The notes under the pieces are model-generated. The model was not told the origin of the DNA, did no database searches, and saw nothing but the letters and a program-made list of their open reading frames with translations. Positions 47,661 through 57,171 of a DNA stretch of 64,000 bases are shown in pieces. The position numbers were made by a program, and so were the translations under genes. Source of the DNA: Sulfuricurvum sp. (GTDB lineage: Bacteria > Campylobacterota > Campylobacteria > Campylobacterales > Sulfurimonadaceae); NCBI RefSeq assembly GCF_023229695.1, contig NZ_JALNYS010000001.1, forward strand, positions 197,697 through 261,696, written 5' to 3'. Each line of letters opens with the position of its first letter. The stretch's first letter is position 1.

Positions 47661-48914
47661 GTGATCGAATCTGCCCTCAAAATCTTAGAAACCTCTAACC
47701 TCTTTATCACCGGCGGTGCGGGAGCGGGGAAAACGACGCTGACGCAGGCGTTGATCGACGATGCGGTAAAAAAGGGGCAATCGGTCGCCCGTCTCGCCTC
47801 GACGGGGATGGCGGCGACGCTGATCGGGGGGCAGACGCTCCACAGTTTTTTCGATCTGGGAATCGCCAATTCGCAAGAGGAGCTGGAGCTGCGCGGCAAG
47901 CTCGAATGCCCCAAAAAAATTGCGAAACTGATTAAATCGATGGGAATCATCCTCATCGATGAGATCTCTATGGTGAGCGCCCCTTTACTGGATTTGATAC
48001 GTCTGCGGCTCCTTCAGGCGGAGTTTGAAGGGAAAATCGTCGTGGTGGGGGATTTTTTGCAGCTTCCTCCCGTAACGCGGGGGAATGATCCGATCTATTT
48101 TGCGTTTGAATCCCTCAGCTGGGAGCGGTTCGGTTTTGAGACCCTTCATTTGGAAGGGTCATTCCGGACCCATGAAGCCGATTTTTTGAGTTTGCTAGAA
48201 CAGGTTCGCCATGCCCGTATCGACGCGGAAGCGTCGGAGGGGTTGAACCGCCTGATCCGCCCTTTGCCGGAGGATCAAAGCGCTATTACCCTGCTGTATG
48301 GGAAAAATATCAGTGCACAGAACCATAATCGTGCCCAATTGGCCCATTTGAACGGGGAAGAGGTTGCGATCTCCACCTATGTCACCCTCCATGACACGAA
48401 GATGCAGGAGCGTGACGTGGAGCGGTTTATGAACGAGAGCCGTATCGAACCGGTACTGGTACTCAAAGTGGGAGCTCCGATCCTCTTTACCCGCAATGCG
48501 TGGAATTACTACAACGGGGAGCGGGGGCGGATCATCTCCATCGAAGAGGAGGTGATCTGGGTCCGAAAAAGCGACGGGGTGAATGTCAAAGTGGAGCGGA
48601 CGGGTACGACAAAGAGCCGTTGGGTTGAAAAAGGGAAAGCGGTGAAGGAAGAGAACCTGATCACCCTCAGCCAGTTTCCTCTGACGCTGGCGTTTGCGAT
48701 CACGATCCACAAATCGCAGGGGATGAGTCTGGCCGATTACGTCATCGAAACGAACGAGATATTTGCCCCCTCACAGTTTTACGTGGCCCTTTCCCGCTCC
48801 GTTTCGGCGCACCGTGTGACATTGACGCAACCGAACCGTCCCTGGGAGAGGCTCTGTTTTCTCCATCCCAAAGCGTTGGCATTTGCGCAGCGGATCGCCA
48901 TGAACCGGGTTTAA
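47661..48914 (+). CDS. Pif1/RecD-like DNA helicase
   Basis: 417 residues. Walker A ITGGAGAGKTTLTQA near the start, ARLASTGMAATLIGG, Walker B IILIDEISMVSAPLLD, SFRTHEADFL, and the C-terminal UvrD-like motif AFAITIHKSQGMSL with VALSRSVSAHRVTL. This is the Pif1/RecD2 layout of superfamily 1B. It starts at GTG 3 bases after res and could be the last gene of the defence operon, or a general helicase that ended up there. Base composition is like the chromosome. Confidence 0.85.
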   Translation: MIESALKILETSNLFITGGAGAGKTTLTQALIDDAVKKGQSVARLASTGMAATLIGGQTLHSFFDLGIANSQEELELRGKLECPKKIAKLIKSMGIILIDEISMVSAPLLDLIRLRLLQAEFEGKIVVVGDFLQLPPVTRGNDPIYFAFESLSWERFGFETLHLEGSFRTHEADFLSLLEQVRHARIDAEASEGLNRLIRPLPEDQSAITLLYGKNISAQNHNRAQLAHLNGEEVAISTYVTLHDTKMQERDVERFMNESRIEPVLVLKVGAPILFTRNAWNYYNGERGRIISIEEEVIWVRKSDGVNVKVERTGTTKSRWVEKGKAVKEENLITLSQFPLTLAFAITIHKSQGMSLADYVIETNEIFAPSQFYVALSRSVSAHRVTLTQPNRPWERLCFLHPKALAFAQRIAMNRV

Positions 48915-48959
48915 AAGATATTAAATGCATATATAAATAATATGGATTAGATATCTTTT
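48913..48959. terminator. Bidirectional hairpin between convergent genes
   Basis: AAAAGATAT and ATATCTTTT are perfect inverted repeats with a 29-base AT-rich loop. The hairpin has A/T tails on both sides and lies between the converging helicase and fetB genes, so it can end both transcripts. The stem is weak. Confidence 0.45.
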
Positions 48960-48960
48960 G

Positions 48961-49722
48961 TCACCCTTTCTGTCTACCTGAGAGGGTGCTGCCAAACGTT
49001 GCCCCAAAAATTTCCCGATACGAAAACATCATCGTAAAGGCCGCTGCGAGGAGCGATACCGCCACCATCATGTACATGACGGCCAATTGGTAGGAGACCG
49101 CCGTGAGCGGATCGGCCCCGGCAAGGAGCATCCCCGTCGTAATCCCCGGAATGTGGATGATCCCTACCGTCTGGAGCATGTTCAGCGTCGGGATCATCGC
49201 CGCTTTGACGGAGGCTCTGGAGGCAAACGAGAGGGCCTCTTTGAGCGGTGCTCCCAGCGCGATCATCCCCTCGATCGTCTCCACCGTATTTTTCACCTCC
49301 CCTTTGAACCGTTCGACGCTTTGGGTATAGACGTTGAGGGCATTGCCGATGATCATACCGCCGATGGGAATCATCTCATGTGGGACCATATGGATCACCC
49401 CGAATGCCATCATCGAGAGAAACACGATCCCCGATGAGATCCCCAGAACGGAAAAAGCGATTACGAACCCCTTCTCCCCCAGCGGGGAACGTTTGCGCGC
49501 CGTATAGGCGCCGAATGCCGTCATCCCCAGCAGGACGAAAAAGAGGAGGGAGGGGTGAGTGATTTTAAACAGATAGACGAGGACGTATCCGAGGAGGCCG
49601 AGCTGCACCATTGCCAACACGGAGTTGGTCAGGATCTGTTTTTCGAGGCCGAAATGTTCGCGGCGCGAATACCAGAGGGCAAACAGGATGAGGAGATACG
49701 AGGCTAAAAAAGAGTAGTGCAT
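48961..49722 (-). CDS. fetB: FetB-like ABC transporter permease (UPF0014)
   Basis: 253 residues with about 7 membrane segments. Family hallmarks: FGAYTARKRSP, HEMIPIGGMIIGNALNVYTQSVERF and MIPTLNMLQTVGIIHIPGITTGMLLAGADP. E. coli FetB with the ATPase FetA exports iron and protects against oxidative stress. No fetA is seen within this window. It lies 19 bases after nuoN on the same strand and may be expressed at the tail of the nuo transcript. Confidence 0.85.
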   Translation of the reverse strand: MHYSFLASYLLILFALWYSRREHFGLEKQILTNSVLAMVQLGLLGYVLVYLFKITHPSLLFFVLLGMTAFGAYTARKRSPLGEKGFVIAFSVLGISSGIVFLSMMAFGVIHMVPHEMIPIGGMIIGNALNVYTQSVERFKGEVKNTVETIEGMIALGAPLKEALSFASRASVKAAMIPTLNMLQTVGIIHIPGITTGMLLAGADPLTAVSYQLAVMYMMVAVSLLAAAFTMMFSYREIFGATFGSTLSGRQKG

Positions 49723-49741
49723 AAGGGTATTCTACTCTTCT

Positions 49742-51238
49742 CTAGCGTGTCGAAATAGTGAGCGATTCGATCGCCTGATTCGCATAGACAATGATGCCGT
49801 CCGCACCGGGGATGAAGCCAAGCAGCGAGGTTCCGATCCCTCCCCAGATCGTCAGGGCGGCGATCAGAGAAATCGTCGCCGTAGTGAGGGTGAATTCGAT
49901 TTTCAGTTTCGGCCTGTCGGTTCCGTAAAAATAGATCATCGCAATCAGACGAAAATAGTAATAGATCGATACAAAGGCGGCGAAGAGGGCGGCTGTCGTC
50001 ATCGCAAGGTGCCCCGAGGAGAGGGCGGAGCTGAAGAGGTAGAATTTGCCTAAAAATCCGATCGTAGAGGGGAATCCGGCGAGGGAGAGCATAAAAATCG
50101 TCATGCACGCGGCGAGGAGGGGGTGGATGTCGGAGAACCCTTTGAAATCTTCAAACGTGTAGTGTTCATGCCCGACATAGGAGATATAGCTCAATATCCC
50201 CAACGCTCCGACCAGAGAGAGAAAATAGGCGATGAGGTAGAAAATAATGGAGGGACCCGCCAAGAGGTAGCTCCCCTGAAACGATGCGAGTGCCAGCAGA
50301 ATGTATCCGCTGTGGACGATACTCGATGCGGCCAGCATCCGTTTGACCGACGTTTGGGCCAGCGTGAGAAACGATCCGCCCAGCAGCGTCAGGATCGCGG
50401 TGACCTGAAGGGGAAACTCATAGAGATGGACGATGGGGTAGAGATCGACCAGATAGATGCGGATGGCGATCGAAAAAATGGCAATTTTGAAGGTGGATGC
50501 CATAAACATCATGACCGGCATCGTCGCACCGTCATAGACATCCATGACCCACGAATGAAACATGAACGCACCGATTTTAAAGAGGATCGTCGCCATAATC
50601 AGCGCCCCACCGATGACAACGAGAGGGATCTCTTCGGCAGGATGGGTCAGGATAAAGGCTCCGATCTCATGCAGATGGGTCGTTCCGGTCTGAAGATAGA
50701 TCAAGAAGGTGCCGATCAGAAAAAAAGTCCCCGCAAAAGATCCGATCAGCAGGTATTTGAAAAAGGCCTCACTGCTTTGGGGATCGGTGCGGTTGAGCCC
50801 GATCAGAACATAGATGGAAAGGGAAGTGGTTTCGAGCGCAATAAAGGCGCTGATAAGCTCATACGACATCGAAAGGGAAATCATCCCCCCCAAGGCAAAG
50901 AGGATGAGGGCGAAAAATTCCCCTTTGAAAATGGGGTTGGCGATCAGATAGCGGTTGGAGATCGCGAGGGTGAAGAGGGTTCCGAGGGTGAAGAGGAGGG
51001 TGAAGAGGGAGGAAAAACTGTCGGCGATGATCATTCGGTTAAAAATGTCGGGATAGATGAGGGTACTGTAGACGGTGCCGATCATCGGGAGCTGAAAGAT
51101 GAGGGTAACGGACAAAACGGCGATGATAAGAGGGCTGAAATGGGCCGATGTAAGCCGTTTGGAACTGCTTAGCAGCATCGTTGCGACTGCGGAAGCGATG
51201 ACAATGAGAAGGGGCATAACGCTAAACAGCGGATTCAT
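49742..51238 (-). CDS. nuoN: NADH-quinone oxidoreductase subunit N
   Basis: 498 residues, about 14 membrane helices, antiporter-like proton-pumping subunit of complex I. Characteristic segments are YELISAFIALETTSLSIYVL, FKIGAFMFHSWVMDVYDGA, VKRMLAASSIVHSGYIL and FPSTIGFLGKFYLF, with the key Glu of helix 5 and Lys of helices 7 and 8. It overlaps nuoM by 4 bases and is the last nuo gene. Confidence 0.95.
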   Translation of the reverse strand: MNPLFSVMPLLIVIASAVATMLLSSSKRLTSAHFSPLIIAVLSVTLIFQLPMIGTVYSTLIYPDIFNRMIIADSFSSLFTLLFTLGTLFTLAISNRYLIANPIFKGEFFALILFALGGMISLSMSYELISAFIALETTSLSIYVLIGLNRTDPQSSEAFFKYLLIGSFAGTFFLIGTFLIYLQTGTTHLHEIGAFILTHPAEEIPLVVIGGALIMATILFKIGAFMFHSWVMDVYDGATMPVMMFMASTFKIAIFSIAIRIYLVDLYPIVHLYEFPLQVTAILTLLGGSFLTLAQTSVKRMLAASSIVHSGYILLALASFQGSYLLAGPSIIFYLIAYFLSLVGALGILSYISYVGHEHYTFEDFKGFSDIHPLLAACMTIFMLSLAGFPSTIGFLGKFYLFSSALSSGHLAMTTAALFAAFVSIYYYFRLIAMIYFYGTDRPKLKIEFTLTTATISLIAALTIWGGIGTSLLGFIPGADGIIVYANQAIESLTISTR

Positions 51239-52683
51239 AGGCGGACTCCCGAGGATGCAGGTGCGGCGGAAAGAGCACTGAGAAAAGGGTCAGGATAGAT
51301 CCCCATCCCAAAGATGACGAAGACGAGCAGCCCCATCGCTACGGTTTCAACCCTATTGAGGTCCTTTATCCTCTCTGCTGCGGGGGAAGAGGGGCCGAAG
51401 AGGACCTGCTGAAGAAGCCATAAGATAAAGATCATGGCAATGAGTACGGTGGTGGCGGTGATAAACCCGATCAGCGGTGTGTAGGCAAAAGCGCCGTAAA
51501 TGATGAGGAGCTCCGCAACAAAGCCGCTTGTCCCCGGTATCCCGACGAAGCTCAGGGCCAGAAGAGTAAAAAGAACCCCTAAGCGCGGGGCGGTGCGGAT
51601 AATGCCGGAGTAGTGGGAAACGGAGTCAGAATTCCCCCCTAAATTGATCCGTTCGAGGAGGAGAAAAATACCGGCGGTGGCGAGTGCATGGGCCGTGATG
51701 AGGTAGATGCTTCCGCTTTGGCCGTAGAGATTAAAGGTGAAGAGCCCCACAATGATGAGGGACATGTGGGAGGCCGAAGAGTAGGCGAAGAGGGATCGGA
51801 ATTTTTCCTGACGCAATGCGGCGATACCGAAATAGATCATCCCGAAAAGCCCTAGCGCGATGACGAAGGGGGCCAGATCACGGGAGAGGTCGGGAAAAAG
51901 GGTAAAGACGAAGCGGTAGAGGGCAAAAACACCCAGTTTGGCCATGACGCCGGAGAGGATGATCAAGGTGGCGGCAGGGGCGGCTTCGTAGGAGCGTTTG
52001 AGCCATCCGTGAAATCCGAAGAGGGGGATTTTGATAAAAAAGGCGACCAAAAAACCGAAAAAGGCCCACGGGCGAAACGATTCGGCATCGATCATCCGGG
52101 CAATATCGAAGAGATCAAAACTGAAACGGCCGGTCAGATCGAAATATTGGACCCCTAAAATCAAAATCGACAAAAACATGGCGACCGATCCGAAAATCGT
52201 ATAGAGGGTGAGTTCAATCGCTATTTTAACCCGCTCTCCTGAGCCGTAGAGACCGATCATCAGGAAGATCGGGAAGAGCATCACTTCCCAAAAGAGGTAA
52301 AACAAGATCAAATCGAGGCTAAAGAGGGCACCGGTCCCCCCGCTCTGGGCGATCAGGAGGGCGATGAGAATCCCTTTGGGCTCTTGACGGATAAAAAGAA
52401 AGGTGACCGGCATTATCAGTGAGAGGACCATCATGATGATCAGGCTGAACGGATCGGCGCCGATGTGGTAGGAGATGCCGTAGGTTTCGATCCATGACGA
52501 TTTGGTAACCATTTGGATCGGGAGGGAGGGATCGAAACGGCTCAGGGTAAAGAGGGTGATCACCAGCATCACCAGCGAGAGGGCAACGGCGATGGTACGC
52601 GCGGCACGGGCGGTGATGATCGGGAGGGACAACACCGCTGCCGTGAGGAGGGGGAGGAAGATTAGAAGATTGAGGGTATTCAC
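51235..52683 (-). CDS. nuoM: NADH-quinone oxidoreductase subunit M
   Basis: 482 residues, 13-14 membrane helices. Proton channel subunit with LFYLFWEVMLFPIFLMIGLYG (conserved Glu), FFIKIPLFGFHGWLKRSYEAAPAA (Lys and His of the channel), LFAYSSASHMSLIIVGLF and GIPGTSGFVAELLII. It overlaps nuoN by 4 bases and abuts nuoL directly. Confidence 0.95.
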   Translation of the reverse strand: MNTLNLLIFLPLLTAAVLSLPIITARAARTIAVALSLVMLVITLFTLSRFDPSLPIQMVTKSSWIETYGISYHIGADPFSLIIMMVLSLIMPVTFLFIRQEPKGILIALLIAQSGGTGALFSLDLILFYLFWEVMLFPIFLMIGLYGSGERVKIAIELTLYTIFGSVAMFLSILILGVQYFDLTGRFSFDLFDIARMIDAESFRPWAFFGFLVAFFIKIPLFGFHGWLKRSYEAAPAATLIILSGVMAKLGVFALYRFVFTLFPDLSRDLAPFVIALGLFGMIYFGIAALRQEKFRSLFAYSSASHMSLIIVGLFTFNLYGQSGSIYLITAHALATAGIFLLLERINLGGNSDSVSHYSGIIRTAPRLGVLFTLLALSFVGIPGTSGFVAELLIIYGAFAYTPLIGFITATTVLIAMIFILWLLQQVLFGPSSPAAERIKDLNRVETVAMGLLVFVIFGMGIYPDPFLSALSAAPASSGVRL

Positions 52684-54558
52684 TTAGGTCCCTTGGTAAA
52701 CGATGAGAAAATAGACGCAGATCGAGGAGATCCCCAGCATCATAATCATCATGTAGTGGTTTGCATCTCCGTCCTGACGCGTCTCGACGCGTCTCGAATA
52801 GTATCGATAGAGAGCGACTGTGGTTTGAATCGCACGCTCAAGAGCCGTTTCGGTGAGGGTGTTGACCATACGGTTGAGAAACAAGAGGGGACGCGCGACG
52901 AGGAGGAGATAGAATTCGTCCACATAGAGTTTACGGACCAGCAGCCGTACGAGCACCTTTTGGGTATCGGGTTCTTGCGGATTGGAGGCAAAACGGCGGT
53001 AGGCGAGGGCCGCACCGGCGAGGGCAAGGGCCGTATTGAGGGCCGATAAGCCCCATTCGGCGGAGGGGAGGAGGGGAACTTTCAAATCCTGCATCCCCAA
53101 ATAGTCCGACATCAGAGGAGAAAAACCTATAAAATGGGGAAGGTTCCATAGACCGTTTCCGAGTGCGGCAACGGCGAGGATCACCAGCGGCCATTGCATG
53201 GAGTGAGAAACGTGATGGAGCGGCGGGTGTTCGGTGCGGGAGGGGGCGATAAACACGGTGAAGTAGAGGCGGAACATGTAAAACGAGGTGAGAAGAGCCG
53301 TTCCCATAAGGGCGATCCAGATGGCGTAGTGCCCGGTACCGTAGGCTTGGGCTATGAGGGGATCTTTGCTGAAAAACCCCGAAAAGGGGGGGACGCCGCT
53401 GATCGATGCGGTTGCGATGAGCATGACGAGGGCAATCAGAGGGAGAGGGCGGCGCAGAGATCCCATCTTGAAAATATTTTGCTGATGGTGCAGCGCGATA
53501 ATGACGGCTCCGGCCCCCATAAAAAGGAGGGCTTTAAAAAAGGCGTGGTTGAAAAGGTGAAAAATTGCCCCGCTGTAGGCCCCCAACCCGGCCCCCGCAA
53601 ACATATACCCCAGCTGGGACATCGTCGAATAGGCGAGAATTTTTTTGATATCGCGCTCAAACGAGGCGAAGAGGGCCGCCAAGAGGGCGGAAGAGGCTCC
53701 GATGATTGCGATGATGAGGCTGACATCGGGGATAAGGGTGTAGAGAAAATCAAACCGTACCACCATATAGACTCCGGCGGTGACCATTGTCGCGGCATGG
53801 ATGAGGGCGGATACGGGGGTGGGACCCGCCATCGCGTCGGGAAGCCAGACGTAGAGGGGGATCTGCGCCGATTTCCCTATCGCCCCCACAAACAGCAAAC
53901 TGCCGATCAGGGTGCGGTAAAAAGGGTCGATGAGGGGAATATGGGCGGCAAGCGATCCGTAGCTCATGGCATCGGAACCCAACTGAGCAAACAACAGCGC
54001 AAGGGCGGAGACAAAGCCGAAATCACCGATACGGTTCAGGTAAAAGGCCTTGTTGGCGGCTCCGATATTGGCCCGATCGTCCATGTAAAAACCGATCAAA
54101 AGATACGAACAGACCCCGACCCCTTCCCATCCGATGAACATCACCAGCGGGTTGTCGGCCAGCACCAGCAACACCATCGATCCCAAAAAGAGGTGAAAAT
54201 AGATGAAAAAGCGCGAATAGCCACGGTCTCCTTTCATGTACCCCGTCGCGTAGGTAAAGATCAAAAAGGAGATCAGGGTGATAAAAAGGAGCATGATCGA
54301 GGAGAGAGGATCGTAGAGAAGGGTGATCGGACTGTGCAGAGCACCGATCGAAATCCACTCAAAACAGGTCACTTTAAAAGGTCCGGAGGCGGCGAAAAAG
54401 AGGTAGAAGCTCAAAACCGCGCCGGACAAGGGGATAAGGATCGAAACGAAGCGGGCAAAGCGCTCCTGCGCCGAGGGGTGTTTTAGCCCAAACCGTCCCA
54501 ACGTAATGAGCAGGGCACCGACAAAGGGGAGCAAAAGGGTTAGAATAAGGAGATTCAT
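52684..54558 (-). CDS. nuoL: NADH-quinone oxidoreductase subunit L
   Basis: 624 residues, about 16 helices: the distal proton pump with the long lateral helix at the C-terminus. Motifs: FIGWEGVGVCSYLLIGFY, KSAQIPLYVWLPDAMAGPTP, SALIHAATMVTAGVYMVVR, KILAYSTMSQLGYMF and HLFNHAFFKALLFMGAG. Length is typical. The C-terminal helix region (DEFYLLLVARPLLFLNRMV) is intact. Confidence 0.96.
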   Translation of the reverse strand: MNLLILTLLLPFVGALLITLGRFGLKHPSAQERFARFVSILIPLSGAVLSFYLFFAASGPFKVTCFEWISIGALHSPITLLYDPLSSIMLLFITLISFLIFTYATGYMKGDRGYSRFFIYFHLFLGSMVLLVLADNPLVMFIGWEGVGVCSYLLIGFYMDDRANIGAANKAFYLNRIGDFGFVSALALLFAQLGSDAMSYGSLAAHIPLIDPFYRTLIGSLLFVGAIGKSAQIPLYVWLPDAMAGPTPVSALIHAATMVTAGVYMVVRFDFLYTLIPDVSLIIAIIGASSALLAALFASFERDIKKILAYSTMSQLGYMFAGAGLGAYSGAIFHLFNHAFFKALLFMGAGAVIIALHHQQNIFKMGSLRRPLPLIALVMLIATASISGVPPFSGFFSKDPLIAQAYGTGHYAIWIALMGTALLTSFYMFRLYFTVFIAPSRTEHPPLHHVSHSMQWPLVILAVAALGNGLWNLPHFIGFSPLMSDYLGMQDLKVPLLPSAEWGLSALNTALALAGAALAYRRFASNPQEPDTQKVLVRLLVRKLYVDEFYLLLVARPLLFLNRMVNTLTETALERAIQTTVALYRYYSRRVETRQDGDANHYMMIMMLGISSICVYFLIVYQGT

Positions 54559-54863
54559 GAACGGCTCTTTGAAGCGAGGGTGCGAAAATCATCGGTTCCC
54601 AGCGCCGTTTTGTGACGAAACAGCAACACGATCATGGCCAAAAAGAGGGCCGCTTCTGCTGCGGCAATCGCCATAATCAACAGGGCGATGACATTTCCCG
54701 ACTCCTTTCCCCAGATCGAGGAGGCGGTGACGAAGCCCAGATTGATTCCGTTGAGCATCAGCTCGATCGACATGTAGACGATAAAGAGGTTGCGCCGGGC
54801 GAGGACACCGACAATCCCGATCGAGATGAGGAGGATGGAGAGGATAAGGGCATGGGCGTGCAT
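54555..54863 (-). CDS. nuoK: NADH-quinone oxidoreductase subunit K
   Basis: 102 residues with three membrane helices. Shows the conserved MSIELMLNGINL with its membrane Glu, and IMAIAAAEAALFLAMIVL with a second Glu, both part of the proton path. Overlaps nuoL by 4 bases and lies 2 bases after nuoJ. Confidence 0.95.
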   Translation of the reverse strand: MHAHALILSILLISIGIVGVLARRNLFIVYMSIELMLNGINLGFVTASSIWGKESGNVIALLIMAIAAAEAALFLAMIVLLFRHKTALGTDDFRTLASKSRS

Positions 54864-54865
54864 CG

Positions 54866-55366
54866 TTATGCCTCCTTTTCTTGGTGGGTCAGGATGATCG
54901 ATCCGATCAGGGAGACCAGCAGCAGCAGCGAAATCAGCTCAAAAGGGAAAACGAACGAGGAGTAGAGGGATGCGCCGATCGATTTAAGGGTACCGAAATC
55001 GTTCGGCAGCGGATGGAGCTGAAGCGGTGTGTGGGAAATCGTACGGATCAGTAAAAACGAGAACGGGGAAACAAGGGCGGCAGAGATCACAATCATCCGG
55101 GTTTTGATCGGTTCTTTGGGGAGGTTTTTGGGCTGGATATTGAGAAACATGATGATAAATAAGATCAGCGAAACGATGGCCCCGGCATAAATGATGATCT
55201 GAATCGCGAACATGAAACTCGATCCCAGCAGGGCAAATATCCCCGCCAGTGCGATCAGGACGATGATAAAATAGATCGCGGCGAAGATCGGCTGAACGGC
55301 GAGTACCATTGCGACGGCACCGATCAGACTCACCGACCCCAAAAGATAAAAGAGCAGATCACTCAT
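54866..55366 (-). CDS. nuoJ: NADH-quinone oxidoreductase subunit J
   Basis: 166 residues, five membrane helices. Typical segments: AIYFIIVLIALAGIFALLGSSFMFAIQIIIYAGAIVSLILFIIMF (the pi-bulge helix 3 region) and a last helix ending in GSIILTHQEKEA. Part of the hinge for coupling conformational change to proton uptake. It overlaps nuoI by 8 bases. Confidence 0.92.
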   Translation of the reverse strand: MSDLLFYLLGSVSLIGAVAMVLAVQPIFAAIYFIIVLIALAGIFALLGSSFMFAIQIIIYAGAIVSLILFIIMFLNIQPKNLPKEPIKTRMIVISAALVSPFSFLLIRTISHTPLQLHPLPNDFGTLKSIGASLYSSFVFPFELISLLLLVSLIGSIILTHQEKEA

Positions 55367-55892
55367 GTTCCCCTCCCAAAGCGGCTTGACTCGTTTCGGG
55401 TTCGTAGCCGCCGCGCACCCTCAGAAGATACTCTTTGCCTACGACGAAATCGCGGCGCTCTTTGGCGACGATGCTGAAGATGTTGCTGTCCATCCGTATC
55501 GCATCGCAGGGGCACGCTTCGACGCAGTAGCCGCAAAAGACACACTCCAGCAAGTCGATATCAAACCGTTCGGGCATTTTTTCGTCACACCCATCGTTGC
55601 GCTCTACCGCTTCGATAAAGATGCATTGTGCCGGACAGGCGGTGGCGCACATAAAGCAGGCGACGCACCGTATTGAGCCGTCGTCGCGGTGGGTAAGGCG
55701 ATGGTGTCCACGGTAGCGGGAGGTGATATCGGTGGGCATGATTTCAGGATATTCGAGAGTCGGGATGGCCTGCGTGTCCGAGATATTTTTGAAAAATGTT
55801 CCGAAAGTGGTGGAGAGGCCGCCGATGAGCGAGGGGAGGTACATCCGCTCTTTGAGTGTGTTTCCGTGGCGCGGTACGACGGTAAATGCCAT
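55359..55892 (-). CDS. nuoI: NADH-quinone oxidoreductase subunit I
   Basis: 177 residues. Two ferredoxin-type 4Fe-4S motifs, CVACFMCATACPAQC and CVFCGYCVEACPCDAI, carry clusters N6a and N6b toward N2. The N-terminal amphipathic helix region (GGLSTTFGTFFKNIS) contacts NuoH. There is a Glu in the second motif context (VEAC) as usual. The gap to nuoH is 10 bases. Confidence 0.95.
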   Translation of the reverse strand: MAFTVVPRHGNTLKERMYLPSLIGGLSTTFGTFFKNISDTQAIPTLEYPEIMPTDITSRYRGHHRLTHRDDGSIRCVACFMCATACPAQCIFIEAVERNDGCDEKMPERFDIDLLECVFCGYCVEACPCDAIRMDSNIFSIVAKERRDFVVGKEYLLRVRGGYEPETSQAALGGEHE

Positions 55893-55902
55893 GCTGAGCT
55901 CC

Positions 55903-57171
55903 TTAGAGGATAACCGCGAAAGCGGTGATGAAGATATTGATCAGCCCAAGCGGTAGGAGGATGTACCATCCCAGATACTGGATCTGATCGTATCGAAAAC
56001 GGGGGAAGGTCCATCGTACGACGATAAAAAAGACGATGACGGCGAAGAGTTTCAAAATGAAAGTTCCCACCTGCACCCCCGCGCTTAGGAGGGTGATGGC
56101 GAGCGGATCGATAACACCTGCCAACATCGTCCCCAAAAGGGCCGTCGAGATAAGGAGGATGGAGCCGAAGAGCCACAGCAAGACGTGCCGTTCCCGCTCC
56201 CGTCCGTTGCACACGACCCCTCTGCGGAGATTGTTTTTGCGAATCCACAGCATCAGGGGGACAAAGAGGGCCCATTGGCCAAGGATCAACCCTCCGATGA
56301 GGAGGTCGGGGGAGGAGAGCATCATCTCGGTACTCACCCACGGAAGGGTATACCCTCCCAAAAAGAGGGTGACGATCAGCGCCGCTGAAGCGGTCATTGC
56401 CAGATACTCCCCGACGAAAAAGAGGCCGAATTTCATCGCGGAGTATTCGGTATGGTACCCCGCGACGATCTCGCTCTCCCCTTCGGCGACGTCGAAGGGG
56501 GCCCGGTTGGTTTCGGCAAATGCGGTGATGACGAAGATCAACGCGGCCAGCGGCTGAATGAGGATCCCCCATGCGGGGAGGAATCCGAAAAAGGTCTGGC
56601 TTTGATAGGCGACCATGTCGTTGAGATGGATGGTGTCGTAGGTCAGGATCATCGAAACGAGGGAAAGTCCCATCGCGATTTCGTAGGAGATGAGCTGGGA
56701 AGAGGCGCGCAGCGCCCCCAGAATACCGAATTTGTTGTGACTCGACCAGCCGGCGATGATAATCCCGTAAATCCCGAGCCCGGTCAGGGCCAGGAACCAT
56801 AAAATTCCCAGTGTCGTCGGGAGTGCCTGCATCGCGTAGCGGTGGCCGTGAATCGTGACCGTATCGGCGAAAGGGATCACCGCAAATGTCAAAAACGACG
56901 CGACAAAGACGATAACCGGGGCGATGAGGAACAAAAAGCGGTTGCGGATGTGCCGTGGATAAAAATCCTCTTTATAGAGGAGCTTGATCACGTCGGCGAT
57001 CGATTGGACGATCCCCCCCAAACGGAACCCATGGATATTGCAGCGGTTGGGGCCGAGCCGGTTTTGAACCATCGAGGCGATCCGGCGCTCCATCCAAATG
57101 AGGAGGGGGATAATCCCCACTGAGAGGAGAACCATGATGAGGATCGGAACTACCGTCATCCAGCTATTCAT
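55903..57171 (-). CDS. nuoH: NADH-quinone oxidoreductase subunit H
   Basis: 422 residues with about eight membrane helices forming the quinone chamber with NuoB/D. Motifs: WMERRIASMVQNRLGPNRCN, DVIKLLYKEDFYP, FAETNRAPFDVAEGESEIVAGYHTEYS. C-terminal part WTFPRFRYDQIQYLGWYILLPLGLINI. It is somewhat longer than many NuoH proteins because of a loop with charged residues near RKNNLRRGVVCNGRERERHV. It overlaps nuoG by 4 bases. Confidence 0.95.
   Translation of the reverse strand: MNSWMTVVPILIMVLLSVGIIPLLIWMERRIASMVQNRLGPNRCNIHGFRLGGIVQSIADVIKLLYKEDFYPRHIRNRFLFLIAPVIVFVASFLTFAVIPFADTVTIHGHRYAMQALPTTLGILWFLALTGLGIYGIIIAGWSSHNKFGILGALRASSQLISYEIAMGLSLVSMILTYDTIHLNDMVAYQSQTFFGFLPAWGILIQPLAALIFVITAFAETNRAPFDVAEGESEIVAGYHTEYSAMKFGLFFVGEYLAMTASAALIVTLFLGGYTLPWVSTEMMLSSPDLLIGGLILGQWALFVPLMLWIRKNNLRRGVVCNGRERERHVLLWLFGSILLISTALLGTMLAGVIDPLAITLLSAGVQVGTFILKLFAVIVFFIVVRWTFPRFRYDQIQYLGWYILLPLGLINIFITAFAVIL

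Noticed and set aside
47661..48914. Considering the helicase as a core part of the restriction operon
   Set aside because: Pif1/RecD-like helicases are widespread housekeeping genes and its base composition matches the chromosome; adjacency alone is not enough, so it is annotated separately.
53194..54486. A 430-codon open frame opposite nuoL, and similar long frames opposite nuoN and nuoG
   Set aside because: They lie exactly antisense to well-conserved genes, have odd low-complexity charged composition and no family resemblance. GC-rich codon use on the coding strand removes stops on the other strand.
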